From assembly GCA_016927755.1 (NCBI GenBank), contig JAFGLZ010000236.1, positions 1-64,000 on the forward strand: a stretch of DNA of 64,000 bases, given 5' to 3'. This document shows positions 7,692-14,615 of this stretch, piece by piece (the first letter of the stretch is position 1; each line of letters begins with the position of its first letter). The notes under the pieces are model-generated. The model was not told where the DNA came from. It ran no database searches and saw nothing but the letters and a program-made list of their open reading frames with translations. A program made the position numbers and the translations under genes. Source of the stretch: Phycisphaerae bacterium (GTDB lineage: Bacteria; Planctomycetota; Phycisphaerae; UBA1845; JAFGLZ01).

Positions 7692-9119
7692 TTACGTCAG
7701 CCGCCGAATCACGACGCCCACGCAAAGCCCCAACAGCATCATCCCCACGAACGGCGGAAGCCCGCTGCCGCACTTGAACGCCGCCTCAATGCTCTTGTCC
7801 TCGTCCATCGTCAGGTACAGCACCGTGTTCGAGTCGGCCGTCCCGAAGTTCGCGTCCCCGGGATGGTTCGGGTCGAAGATCACCCAGCGGCTGAACGACT
7901 TGCCGGCGATCGCCTCGGCCACCATCACGATCGGCGTCCCGTCGGTATACCGACGCAGCAGGTTCCACGCCTGCGGCGGCGGCTCATTCGGATCGTTCGG
8001 GTCCCACAGGACCGCCTCGTTCGGATCGTCCAGAACGTCCGGACTGATTACCACGCTCCCATATTGAGGGTTGATGACGCTCAGCGACAGAGAGTACGAC
8101 TCGTTCGTGAAGTACCCCCAGCGGGACTCAAAATCGTCGTAGCTCGTGTCCACGACGTAGCCGGTGACGTTCGGATCCTGTGCCGATTCGCCCCCGCTAA
8201 AGGCCGCCACCGAGTCCCACCCGTCCTGATGCAGGTAGTACGGCATGTCATAGATGGGGTCGAACGGGAAGTCCCCGTTGATCGGGTCGCTGACATCCTC
8301 CCCGAGCATGTCGCCGACGCAGTTTGCCTGCAGGAAGAACGTCCCGTCCCAATCGTACTTCCCGCCGGTCCAGGCCGCCCCGCGGATCCAGTGGCAGTTC
8401 GGATCGTTCGGGTCGTCCACATTGTTGGCGTCGTGATTCGTGCCATACGGGTCGAACTGGATGAGCATCCACATCGGAACGCGGGCGTCCTTCACCCAGA
8501 TGTTGGCCTTCTTCCAGTCCGTCTCAGTGGGATAGTTGGGGTCGTTTGGATCCCACGTGTTGTTCGGATCGAGATACGGGCTGTCCGGGTGCATCAGCGA
8601 CTCCGGATAGCCGGTGTGGTATCGCTGGATGGCGTCGAGCCCCAGCCACGTGAACCCCGAGTAGCTCGTGAGCGACATCCAGCCGTTGTTCAACTCATAC
8701 TCGCAGTCGTAGGCCGTCCAGCCGGAGGCAAAGTGTCCGTGGGTCCACAAGCCCACCATGCCGTTGTTCGGGTCCCAGTTGTCCTCGTGGCTCTTCACGT
8801 TCGCCACGACATAGTGCGCCTCGGTGTTGTCATAGTAGGTGTCGTTGGGGTCGTCCTCGCACGAGGCCCCAAGGAAACAGAACGGGAAGAACGTGTTCTG
8901 GCAGGTCACGCGGATACGTCCCTCGTCCACGCCAAGGGCATAGTTGGTCCCCGTCACCAGCCGCTCCACCCAGTGAGGATTGTCATTGTAAAGCCCGGTG
9001 GAGCTTCCGTTCAGCTCGTTATCGTTCAACGCATCCCAGTAGTCCGCTCTCACCTCCCCCGTAAACGTCAGCAACATCCCACACAGCGCGGCAATAGTCA
9101 GTACACACTTGTGCCCCAT
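7692..9119 (-). CDS. Exported DPN-rich surface protein with C-terminal Cys-Gly membrane tail, paralog 3
   Basis: A predicted 475-residue exported protein of unknown function, closely similar to paralog 2. The ATG at 9119 has GGAGGAG 7 bases upstream and gives a signal peptide (MGHKCVLTIAALCGMLL...VRA) before DYWDALNDNELNG. Shared blocks include LVTGTNYALGVDEGRIRVTC, NTFFPFCFLGASCEDDPND, WTAYDCEYELNNGWMSLTSY and DPIYDMPYYLHQDGWDSVAA. An InlB-like repeat follows, then KCGSGLPPFVGMMLLGLCVG and RRLT. It differs by a longer insertion with PYLDPNNTWDPNDPNYPTE. The Asp-Pro-Asn loops could bind calcium, but this is inference. The gene has a strong promoter at 9282-9310 and a terminator at 7593-7632, so it is a single-gene transcription unit. 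Confidence 0.85.
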   Translation of the reverse strand: MGHKCVLTIAALCGMLLTFTGEVRADYWDALNDNELNGSSTGLYNDNPHWVERLVTGTNYALGVDEGRIRVTCQNTFFPFCFLGASCEDDPNDTYYDNTEAHYVVANVKSHEDNWDPNNGMVGLWTHGHFASGWTAYDCEYELNNGWMSLTSYSGFTWLGLDAIQRYHTGYPESLMHPDSPYLDPNNTWDPNDPNYPTETDWKKANIWVKDARVPMWMLIQFDPYGTNHDANNVDDPNDPNCHWIRGAAWTGGKYDWDGTFFLQANCVGDMLGEDVSDPINGDFPFDPIYDMPYYLHQDGWDSVAAFSGGESAQDPNVTGYVVDTSYDDFESRWGYFTNESYSLSLSVINPQYGSVVISPDVLDDPNEAVLWDPNDPNEPPPQAWNLLRRYTDGTPIVMVAEAIAGKSFSRWVIFDPNHPGDANFGTADSNTVLYLTMDEDKSIEAAFKCGSGLPPFVGMMLLGLCVGVVIRRLT

Positions 9120-9281
9120 AGCGTTCTCCTCCCTTGGCCCCCTAGGAAATGATCCACCACTCTCCACACACAATTGAGAGGCGTCGCAGGGCCGCATCCG
9201 GTACTTCTGGTGACGTGGTCTCGGAGTCCGGGGACTACTCCAGATTGATGCAGATGGGCGCTTCCGACCCTCTTTGTGCCA

Positions 9282-9310
9282 ATTATATCCGCGTGGTCCT
9301 GATCCGGCAA
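9282..9310 (-). promoter_or_regulatory. Strong sigma70-type promoter for tandem paralog 3
   Basis: On the minus strand TTGCCG and a perfect TATAAT are spaced by 17 bases. It points at the ATG at 9119, with a leader of about 155 bases that could hold regulation. No known riboswitch was recognised in the leader. Confidence 0.65.
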
Positions 9311-9418
9311 GGGGAAACTCGATCCCCCACCGAGCTTCCACGCCTTCAGGGCCCCATGGACCTCCGGGGCGCCAAGGGGATGAAAGGCCGGAGACCCCTC
9401 GGAAGGTCCGAAAAGGGG

Positions 9419-9448
9419 TTGCCCGCACGCCCGAAGCTGCTGTACAAT
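9419..9448 (+). promoter_or_regulatory. Sigma70-type promoter for the pseudopilin gene
   Basis: TTGCCC and TACAAT are separated by 18 bases on the plus strand, about 175 bases before the GTG at 9627. It is divergent from the promoter at 9282-9310. Confidence 0.5.
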
Positions 9449-9626
9449 TGGACTAGCAGATCTGGGATTCACGAATCAGCTATCTCAGGCGGTCCCGTCA
9501 CGTAGCGATCGGACGTCGTGACGTCCACCGTCCGGCAAATCATGGGGAGGCCTGTCGGCCCGCGATCGGTTTGGGGTCCGTTCGACGCCATGTCGATAGG
9601 CAGTGTTCGCGATAAGGAGGCACGAA

Positions 9627-10700
9627 GTGTTAGCACGTAAAGCCCGATGCTCAGGAGATCGAAAAGGGTTCACGTTGATCGAGCTGCTCGTCGTCGTGGC
9701 GATCATCGCCCTGCTCATCTCGATCCTGCTGCCCTCGCTCAGCAAGGCCCGCGCCCAAGCCAGGACCACGCTCTGCCTGAGCCGCGTGGGGCAGATGGTC
9801 AAGGCCTTCTTGGTCTATGCCGACGACTACGACGAGACGCCGCCCTTCGTGGCTACGGGGCACAACTACGGGTGGCTGAATGAGAACCCCCACCCGGCCG
9901 AGATCTGGCTGTACGACATCTGCAAGCTCTACGACCTGCCGGGCTGCCCGCTCGATCCCAATGCCAATCCCTCGGCGTTCAGCGCGGCGCTGGCCAAGAT
10001 GCCCAGCGTCGCCTACGCCCGGCAAGCGGACTGGCCGGTAGACAACGTCGTCCGTAGCGGAACGCTGTTCGACTACGTCAGATTCGAGAACATCTACAAG
10101 TGCCCGGAGTTCGAGCGAATCAACGACCCCGGCAAGACGCAAAACGCCTTCAACTACACCCGCCACATCCTCTGCCGACGCTGGTCGACGCCGATGGAGA
10201 CCGGCTGGCGAGAAGACTGGGGAAGCGTCGAAGGGCCCATCATGAAGCCAAGCAGTGTCACCAACCCCGCACGGCATTTCATGGTCGCGGGCGAGCAGTG
10301 GAACCGCTTCGTGGCATGCCAGCCCGACTTCGGCGACAACCACGGTGGCTGCTGGAACTGCAATGACTGCATCCTAGCGGAGTACAACATCTTCGCGGTC
10401 GCCCACGGTCAGCCCGTCACCAGTCCTGATCATAAATGGGACACCTATGACACCACGCTCCCACCCTTCGTCTGGAAACGGGCGGGCACGGGCTTCTACG
10501 ACGGCCACGCGGACCTCTTCCGTGACCCGTGGCCTGCGATTGAGGTGCCGGGGCATCCCCGTCGGGGACCGTGGCGGGGAATGAGCCGTGGAACCGACAA
10601 TGCTAGCGAGTTCAACGCCCTTATGGAGTTCATGATGGGAATGGTCTTCATCCAGCGAGGCATCGAGGCGACGCCTAACCAGGTCCAAATCCGCTGGTAG
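9627..10700 (+). CDS. Type II secretion pseudopilin-like protein (prepilin N-terminus, DGH motif)
   Basis: A predicted 357-residue protein with a class III prepilin leader: KG|FTLIELL, followed by a hydrophobic helix (VVVAIIALLISILLPSLSKA). Prepilin peptidase would cut after Gly and methylate Phe. Planctomycetes carry many such proteins, usually called type II secretion G-like or H-X9-DG proteins. The late segment GTGFYDGHADLF is a likely version of that C-terminal motif. The cysteine pairs CPEF and CWNCNDC may form disulfides. The GTG at 9627 is preferred because AAGGAGG lies 6 bases upstream; the longer frame from 9603 would place this site inside the gene. The role in secretion or surface structure is inferred. 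A terminator follows at 10764. Confidence 0.88.
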   Translation: MLARKARCSGDRKGFTLIELLVVVAIIALLISILLPSLSKARAQARTTLCLSRVGQMVKAFLVYADDYDETPPFVATGHNYGWLNENPHPAEIWLYDICKLYDLPGCPLDPNANPSAFSAALAKMPSVAYARQADWPVDNVVRSGTLFDYVRFENIYKCPEFERINDPGKTQNAFNYTRHILCRRWSTPMETGWREDWGSVEGPIMKPSSVTNPARHFMVAGEQWNRFVACQPDFGDNHGGCWNCNDCILAEYNIFAVAHGQPVTSPDHKWDTYDTTLPPFVWKRAGTGFYDGHADLFRDPWPAIEVPGHPRRGPWRGMSRGTDNASEFNALMEFMMGMVFIQRGIEATPNQVQIRW

Positions 10701-10763
10701 CCCGAAATCGCCGTCCCGCTGCCCGCTGTGGTTCGCCGCAGAAGACACAAGTCGTAAACACAA

Positions 10764-10805
10764 GAGGCGGTGCGTGGAGAACCACGCACCGCCTCGTTTC
10801 TTTCC
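10764..10805 (+). terminator. Rho-independent terminator after the pseudopilin gene
   Basis: A perfect 14-bp stem (GAGGCGGTGCGTGG with CCACGCACCGCCTC) has a 4-base loop at 10778-10781 and is followed by GTTTCTTTCC. It lies between convergent genes, so it may also stop the bL28 transcript, which reads TTGTGTTTACG after it. Confidence 0.85.
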
Positions 10806-10882
10806 TCCGCTGACTGCCGCAAGCACCTGCCCGCACAAGGGCCCGCTCAAGGGTAAGGACCAACGCCACTCCCGCGAACGGA

Positions 10883-11155
10883 CTACGCCTTGGCAGCCTC
10901 AGCCTGCTCGGCCTTCCAAGTCCGCTTGGCGGGCTTCGTCACGAGACCCATCCGGATCGCCTTGGCCGAAACGCGGAGACGGCAGACCCTGCCGTCAACC
11001 ACCGCCCGGACCTTCTGGATGTTGGCCTTGAACTTACGCTTGCTCCGTCCCGTCGTCTTGCGCCCGACGCCGCCAAGATACTTGGCCTTGCCGCGTCGCG
11101 AAATGCTGCCGCCCGCGCGCGTCTTCTTACCGAGAAAATAACACTCTCTGCTCAT
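10883..11155 (-). CDS. rpmB: Large ribosomal subunit protein bL28
   Basis: A 90-residue basic protein matching bL28 of the 50S subunit: it starts MSRECYFLGKKTRAGGSIS, continues GVGRKTTGRSKRKFKANIQ and ends with the SAKAIRMGLV segment and a short Ala/Glu/Lys tail. The start at 11155 fits the family. An upstream in-frame start at 11182 would add nine residues unlike the family. GAGG lies about 6 bases before the ATG. A good promoter lies at 11201-11228. It is transcribed alone, toward the terminator at 10764-10805. Confidence 0.95.
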   Translation of the reverse strand: MSRECYFLGKKTRAGGSISRRGKAKYLGGVGRKTTGRSKRKFKANIQKVRAVVDGRVCRLRVSAKAIRMGLVTKPAKRTWKAEQAEAAKA

Positions 11156-11200
11156 CGCCAGCCTCACTACCTGAGCCTTCAACCAGTTGACAGACCGTTA

Positions 11201-11228
11201 AGTATAGCGGAAGCGTCCGAGGATGCAA
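11201..11228 (-). promoter_or_regulatory. Sigma70-type promoter of rpmB
   Basis: On the minus strand TTGCAT and TATACT are 16 bases apart, about 45 bases before the bL28 start codon. Confidence 0.65.
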
Positions 11229-11290
11229 GGGGGTTACGGAAGAGGATCCGGGGCCAGGGGATGGTGCCGGATTCGGTCGGGCACTCCCGT

Positions 11291-11398
11291 GGAACGCAGG
11301 CATCTTGCCTGCTTCCCGGGCAGGCTGGAAGCCTGCGTTACAGGGTCGCCCGCGCGTGTCGCCCGGGATGGTTCATGGGCAAGATGCCCATGCTACAT
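11291..11398. repeat. Two palindromic repeats, family A
   Basis: GCAGGCATCTTGCCTGC with GCAGGCTGGAAGCCTGC forms a nested palindrome at 11291-11341. ATGGGCAAGATGCCCATGCT lies at 11373-11392. The rest of this 334-base gap holds CCTATGC short tandem units near 11466-11486 and no gene. Confidence 0.75.
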
Positions 11399-11489
11399 GT
11401 GCCGCAAGCCCGCCCCATGCCCGCCGCATGATCTCGCACGGCCATTGAGACCCTAAACCCCTAGACCCTATGCCCTATGCCCTATCCCC

Positions 11490-13193
11490 CTACCGCTTCT
11501 TCTGAACCTTGGCCACCTGCTCATACCCCGCCCGGCAGACCGCCGTCAGAGCGGCGTCCCACGAAACCGCCCCCAGCGCCCGGACAATCCCCTCGAACTT
11601 CGACAGATCGGCCATCCGCGAGAAGTAGACCATGTACCCATCCCCCCGGAACTCGTAAAAGCGCTCCGCGACCGGAACGGCCGGAGGTCCCATAAACTGA
11701 GCGACCGCCTCCTTCCGCGCCCGCTTACTGTCGAACGCCTCCGGGTTCCAGTAGTAGTCGCTCGCCGTGGCGGCGAAGAACCGACCGATCGGCTGCGTGC
11801 CGTTCAAGTTGATGTAGCCCGTCCGATCCGCGCACTGCAGGACGAAATCCTTCGGATACCGCGAGTGAAAGTTCCGCAGCGGCTGGTGATAGTGCCACGT
11901 GTTGTCCCAGTAGAACAGCGGGCGGTCCTTGCCGATCGCCTCGCGGTACTTGTCGATGTCGTCCATCGTGATGACCTTGCTCTCGGTCACCGGCCCCGTC
12001 CAGACGAGGCGAACGTTGGGGTTCCAGGTCCGCGTGTCCTTCAGATACGTCAGCCCCTTCTCGCGGAGCTCCTCCCCCGAGCGCCACTTGCGGTGCTGAA
12101 AGCCCTGGTAGTACGGCGGGCAGAAGCTCACGATCGTGCCCGGCTGAAGCTTCTGGACGTGCTTGTAGACCCGATCGACGAGCGATCCGTGCGCCTGCGC
12201 GGGACGCTCGAACTTGCCCCGCTCCTCCGGCTGGAGCTTCTCCAGCACGTCGTCGTAGCACAGCATGATATGCCGTGGGCGCGACAGCCGAATCGTCTCG
12301 GCGAGCGTCGCCAGAAACGTCGCGACGTCCTTGTCGCTGCCGCAATCGACGGGGCGGTTCCTTCGACCGCCGACGTGAAACTGCACCATGTAGTCCAGCG
12401 TGCCGTACTTTCCCGCGTAATCCCCGACGGTCTTCATGCCCTGCCGGTGCGCGTCGGTAAGCCCCTGCCACTTCGTCGCCGGGTAGCAGGTCGCAAAGCC
12501 GTTGACCTTGTACAAGGCCATCCAGTCGAGGAACTCCTCGCCCGCGAAGCCGTACTCGCCCGTGTAGCGCGTGGTGAACGTCGGCGAGTCGACGATGCTC
12601 GCCCGGCGAACGCACAACCGACCGTCCTTGACGTGCACGAGCTGCAGGAGCGACGCCAGGGCATTGACGAGCCCCTGGTTGTCCTTGCCCGCGCAGAGGA
12701 CGCCCCGGCTGCCGACCTCGAGCAGATACCCCTGCGGTTCGAGCGACTTGGCCTTGTCGCCAAGCTTGTACGCGTCGAGCAGATACTGGGCGTTCTCGTC
12801 GCCGGCCAGCGTCACCAGGATCGCAAGCCGCTGGCTCTTGTCCGGCGGTCGCCACTCGCCGCCAAACTGCTTCCTGTACGCATCGAGCCGCCCGTTCAGC
12901 AGCCGAATCAACAGATCTCGCGCCGGCCCGAAGTACTCGACCATCGGCTCGCAGAAGTCGACCCGCTTCGGCCCGTCCAGCAGCACGAGCGCCTCGTCGG
13001 AATACGTCACCCGCCTGGGCGTCGGCAGAATCGCCCCCGAGTAGAACGGCTGACCCATCGCCCTGGCGATCGCGTCGTCCGAGGCAACGGCAGGCCGGGT
13101 CTGACCGAAAGCGCGAGCCGTCAGACAAGCAATCGTCATGATGGCGCACACGCACAACACGAACCTTCCCGCCGAACGTCTTTCCGCAATCAT
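11490..13193 (-). CDS. Exported GH84-like beta-N-acetylglucosaminidase
   Basis: A predicted 567-residue exported glycosidase. The signal peptide is MIAERRSAGRFVLCVCAIMTIACL...AFG. An N-terminal GH20b-like domain spans about residues 50-200. The barrel from about 205 to 500 shows features of family GH84 (bacterial O-GlcNAcase/hyaluronidase-like): an adjacent Asp pair in HIMLCYDDV near residues 314-315 as the likely catalytic acids, TIVSFCPPYYQ, VRLVWTGPVTESKVIT and PLFYWDNTWH. GH84 enzymes use substrate-assisted catalysis on N-acetylglucosaminides. The ATG at 13193 has GGGAGGA upstream. Likely substrates are amino-sugar glycans or glycoproteins in the periplasm or outside; this is inference. 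The downstream neighbour is the bL28 region, so no operon is evident. Confidence 0.8.
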   Translation of the reverse strand: MIAERRSAGRFVLCVCAIMTIACLTARAFGQTRPAVASDDAIARAMGQPFYSGAILPTPRRVTYSDEALVLLDGPKRVDFCEPMVEYFGPARDLLIRLLNGRLDAYRKQFGGEWRPPDKSQRLAILVTLAGDENAQYLLDAYKLGDKAKSLEPQGYLLEVGSRGVLCAGKDNQGLVNALASLLQLVHVKDGRLCVRRASIVDSPTFTTRYTGEYGFAGEEFLDWMALYKVNGFATCYPATKWQGLTDAHRQGMKTVGDYAGKYGTLDYMVQFHVGGRRNRPVDCGSDKDVATFLATLAETIRLSRPRHIMLCYDDVLEKLQPEERGKFERPAQAHGSLVDRVYKHVQKLQPGTIVSFCPPYYQGFQHRKWRSGEELREKGLTYLKDTRTWNPNVRLVWTGPVTESKVITMDDIDKYREAIGKDRPLFYWDNTWHYHQPLRNFHSRYPKDFVLQCADRTGYINLNGTQPIGRFFAATASDYYWNPEAFDSKRARKEAVAQFMGPPAVPVAERFYEFRGDGYMVYFSRMADLSKFEGIVRALGAVSWDAALTAVCRAGYEQVAKVQKKR

Positions 13194-13263
13194 GAACGTC
13201 CTCCCTGATGCTAAGCTGCTTTCATGAAAGATTGAACAGTGCGTCAGAAGGAACCTCTATGTG

Positions 13264-13345
13264 AGTGGCCCATGGCTTTAGCCGTGGGGGACGCGAATCT
13301 CCGATCGAATTCGTGTCGGCCACCTCTCAAGAGGTGCGCCACCCA
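13264..13345. repeat. Dispersed repeat, family C, copy 1
   Basis: GTGGCCCATGGCTTTAGCCG is followed by TGGGGGACGCGAAT and a right end GTGCGCCACCC. A related copy is at 31781-31866 with the same order GGTGGCCCAT, CTTCAGCGGTGGGGGAC, GAATTCG. Both lie between genes. Confidence 0.65.
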
Positions 13346-13381
13346 AGGTTCGCTGGCTGTCCAAACATTCTTGCAGGCAGC

Positions 13382-14335
13382 TTAGCCAAAGCTCAGCCCG
13401 AGCTTCCCCGCCAAGTCCAGCAGATAACGCCGCCCCTTGTCGTACTCCTCGGCGTTCGGGCAATGCTCCAGCATGAGCGGGGCGTCGTGCCCCAACGTGC
13501 TGAGCCTCCGAAGCAGCGTCCCCTCATCGACCGATCCGGTCCCGACGGTCACCTCGACGAAGTGAACGTTCATCTCCACGTTCCACTTCAGGTCCTTGGC
13601 GTGGCAGCTCGTGATCCATCGCCCCAGCTTGTCGAAGCACTCGTTGATCACCCCCGCGCTGTCGTAGAACCGGCGCGGCGAGTTGATCAGGTTGCAGACG
13701 TCCAGGTGCGCGCCGAAGCCGGGCCGATCCACCGCCTTGATCAGCTCGAGGTACGAATCCGCGCTGTCCGGCAGCGCCCAGCCCATCATCTCCAGACAGA
13801 GCTTGGCCCGCCGTGGCTTGACCGCGTCGATGATCTTCCGGGCGTTCTCGACGGTCGCGTCGAAGAACGCCTTGGACACGTTCTTGGGGTCCGGGCCGTA
13901 CCAGACCTTCTCGTTGTAAGAGCCGGCGATGTCCACGCAGCACCGCGCCCCGATCGCATCGGCCAGGGCCAGCCCGTCGGTGACCTTCCGCAGGTTCTCC
14001 TTCCGCTTGGCCGCGTCCGCGTCGAGCAGGTTGCACCACCGGCCGACCTCCGCGATGACGACATCGTGCTTGGCGAACGCGTCGGAGAGATCGCGAATCC
14101 GCGCCGCATCGTCCAGCCCGACGTTGGGGCAGTAGGCCGCCCGGTATCCGAGCTTGCGGTGGGCCAGCGCGAGCTCCTCCGGATCCTTCGTCTTGGCGAA
14201 CGACGGCCCACCCAACCGCATGGGCTTCGCGCCGCCCTCGGCCGCTCGCCCCGCCGACTGCCCCGCCGCCGCGACCAACCCCGCCCCCAGCGCCGTCCCC
14301 ACGAAACCCCGACGAGTTACCTGATGCGCATCCAT
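13382..14335 (-). CDS. Tat-exported sugar phosphate isomerase/epimerase-like TIM barrel protein
   Basis: A predicted 317-residue xylose-isomerase-like TIM barrel protein with a twin-arginine leader (TRRGFVGTALGAGLVAAAG). Likely metal-binding positions in this fold are Glu in LCLEMMGW, Asp/His in GAHLDVCNLIN, His in ITSCHAKDL and Glu near the end (MLEHCP). Members isomerise or epimerise keto sugars, inositols or hydroxypyruvate; the substrate cannot be read from sequence. The GGAGG site touches an ATG at 14344 but is 9 bases from the ATG at 14335, so 14335 is chosen. Export by Tat fits other periplasmic sugar-handling proteins in this window. Confidence 0.85.
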   Translation of the reverse strand: MDAHQVTRRGFVGTALGAGLVAAAGQSAGRAAEGGAKPMRLGGPSFAKTKDPEELALAHRKLGYRAAYCPNVGLDDAARIRDLSDAFAKHDVVIAEVGRWCNLLDADAAKRKENLRKVTDGLALADAIGARCCVDIAGSYNEKVWYGPDPKNVSKAFFDATVENARKIIDAVKPRRAKLCLEMMGWALPDSADSYLELIKAVDRPGFGAHLDVCNLINSPRRFYDSAGVINECFDKLGRWITSCHAKDLKWNVEMNVHFVEVTVGTGSVDEGTLLRRLSTLGHDAPLMLEHCPNAEEYDKGRRYLLDLAGKLGLSFG

Positions 14336-14516
14336 TCCGATCATCCTCCGAACGTCCGTTACAGAGCTTACCCGCCGAAATCGTCGCCTCCGCCCCCCGT
14401 TTGATCAAGGTCCCGCCACGGAGATCCGCTACCAGGTGCGCGACCGGCCGTCTCCCCGCGCGTTACCCCTGGCATTCGCGGCGGTCATGGGATACCGTTT
14501 GTCGGCGACGAGCTGT

Positions 14517-14563
14517 ACCGCGGGCCTCCAGCCTGCACCGGAAGCAGACAAGATGCCCGCGGT
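14517..14563. repeat. Palindromic repeat, family A variant
   Basis: ACCGCGGGC at 14517 pairs with GCCCGCGGT at 14555, with CTCCAGCCTGC and GACAAGATGCCCGC between. It lies upstream of the metallophosphoesterase ribosome site. Confidence 0.6.
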
Positions 14564-14615
14564 GCACGGAAACGCCCGCCCGAAAATGGCGCCCGTCTCA
14601 CGAAGGAGCCCCGCG

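Noticed and set aside
4171-9152. Large plus-strand frames rich in Val-Arg-His opposite the tandem trio
   Set aside because: They mirror the repeated DNA of the trio and read as antisense shadows (VRIVRVV-type runs). The sense genes have signal peptides, ribosome sites and a terminator.
9097-9816. Plus-strand frames overlapping the promoter zone at 9.1-9.5 kb
   Set aside because: They span the divergent promoters and lack ribosome sites or family motifs.
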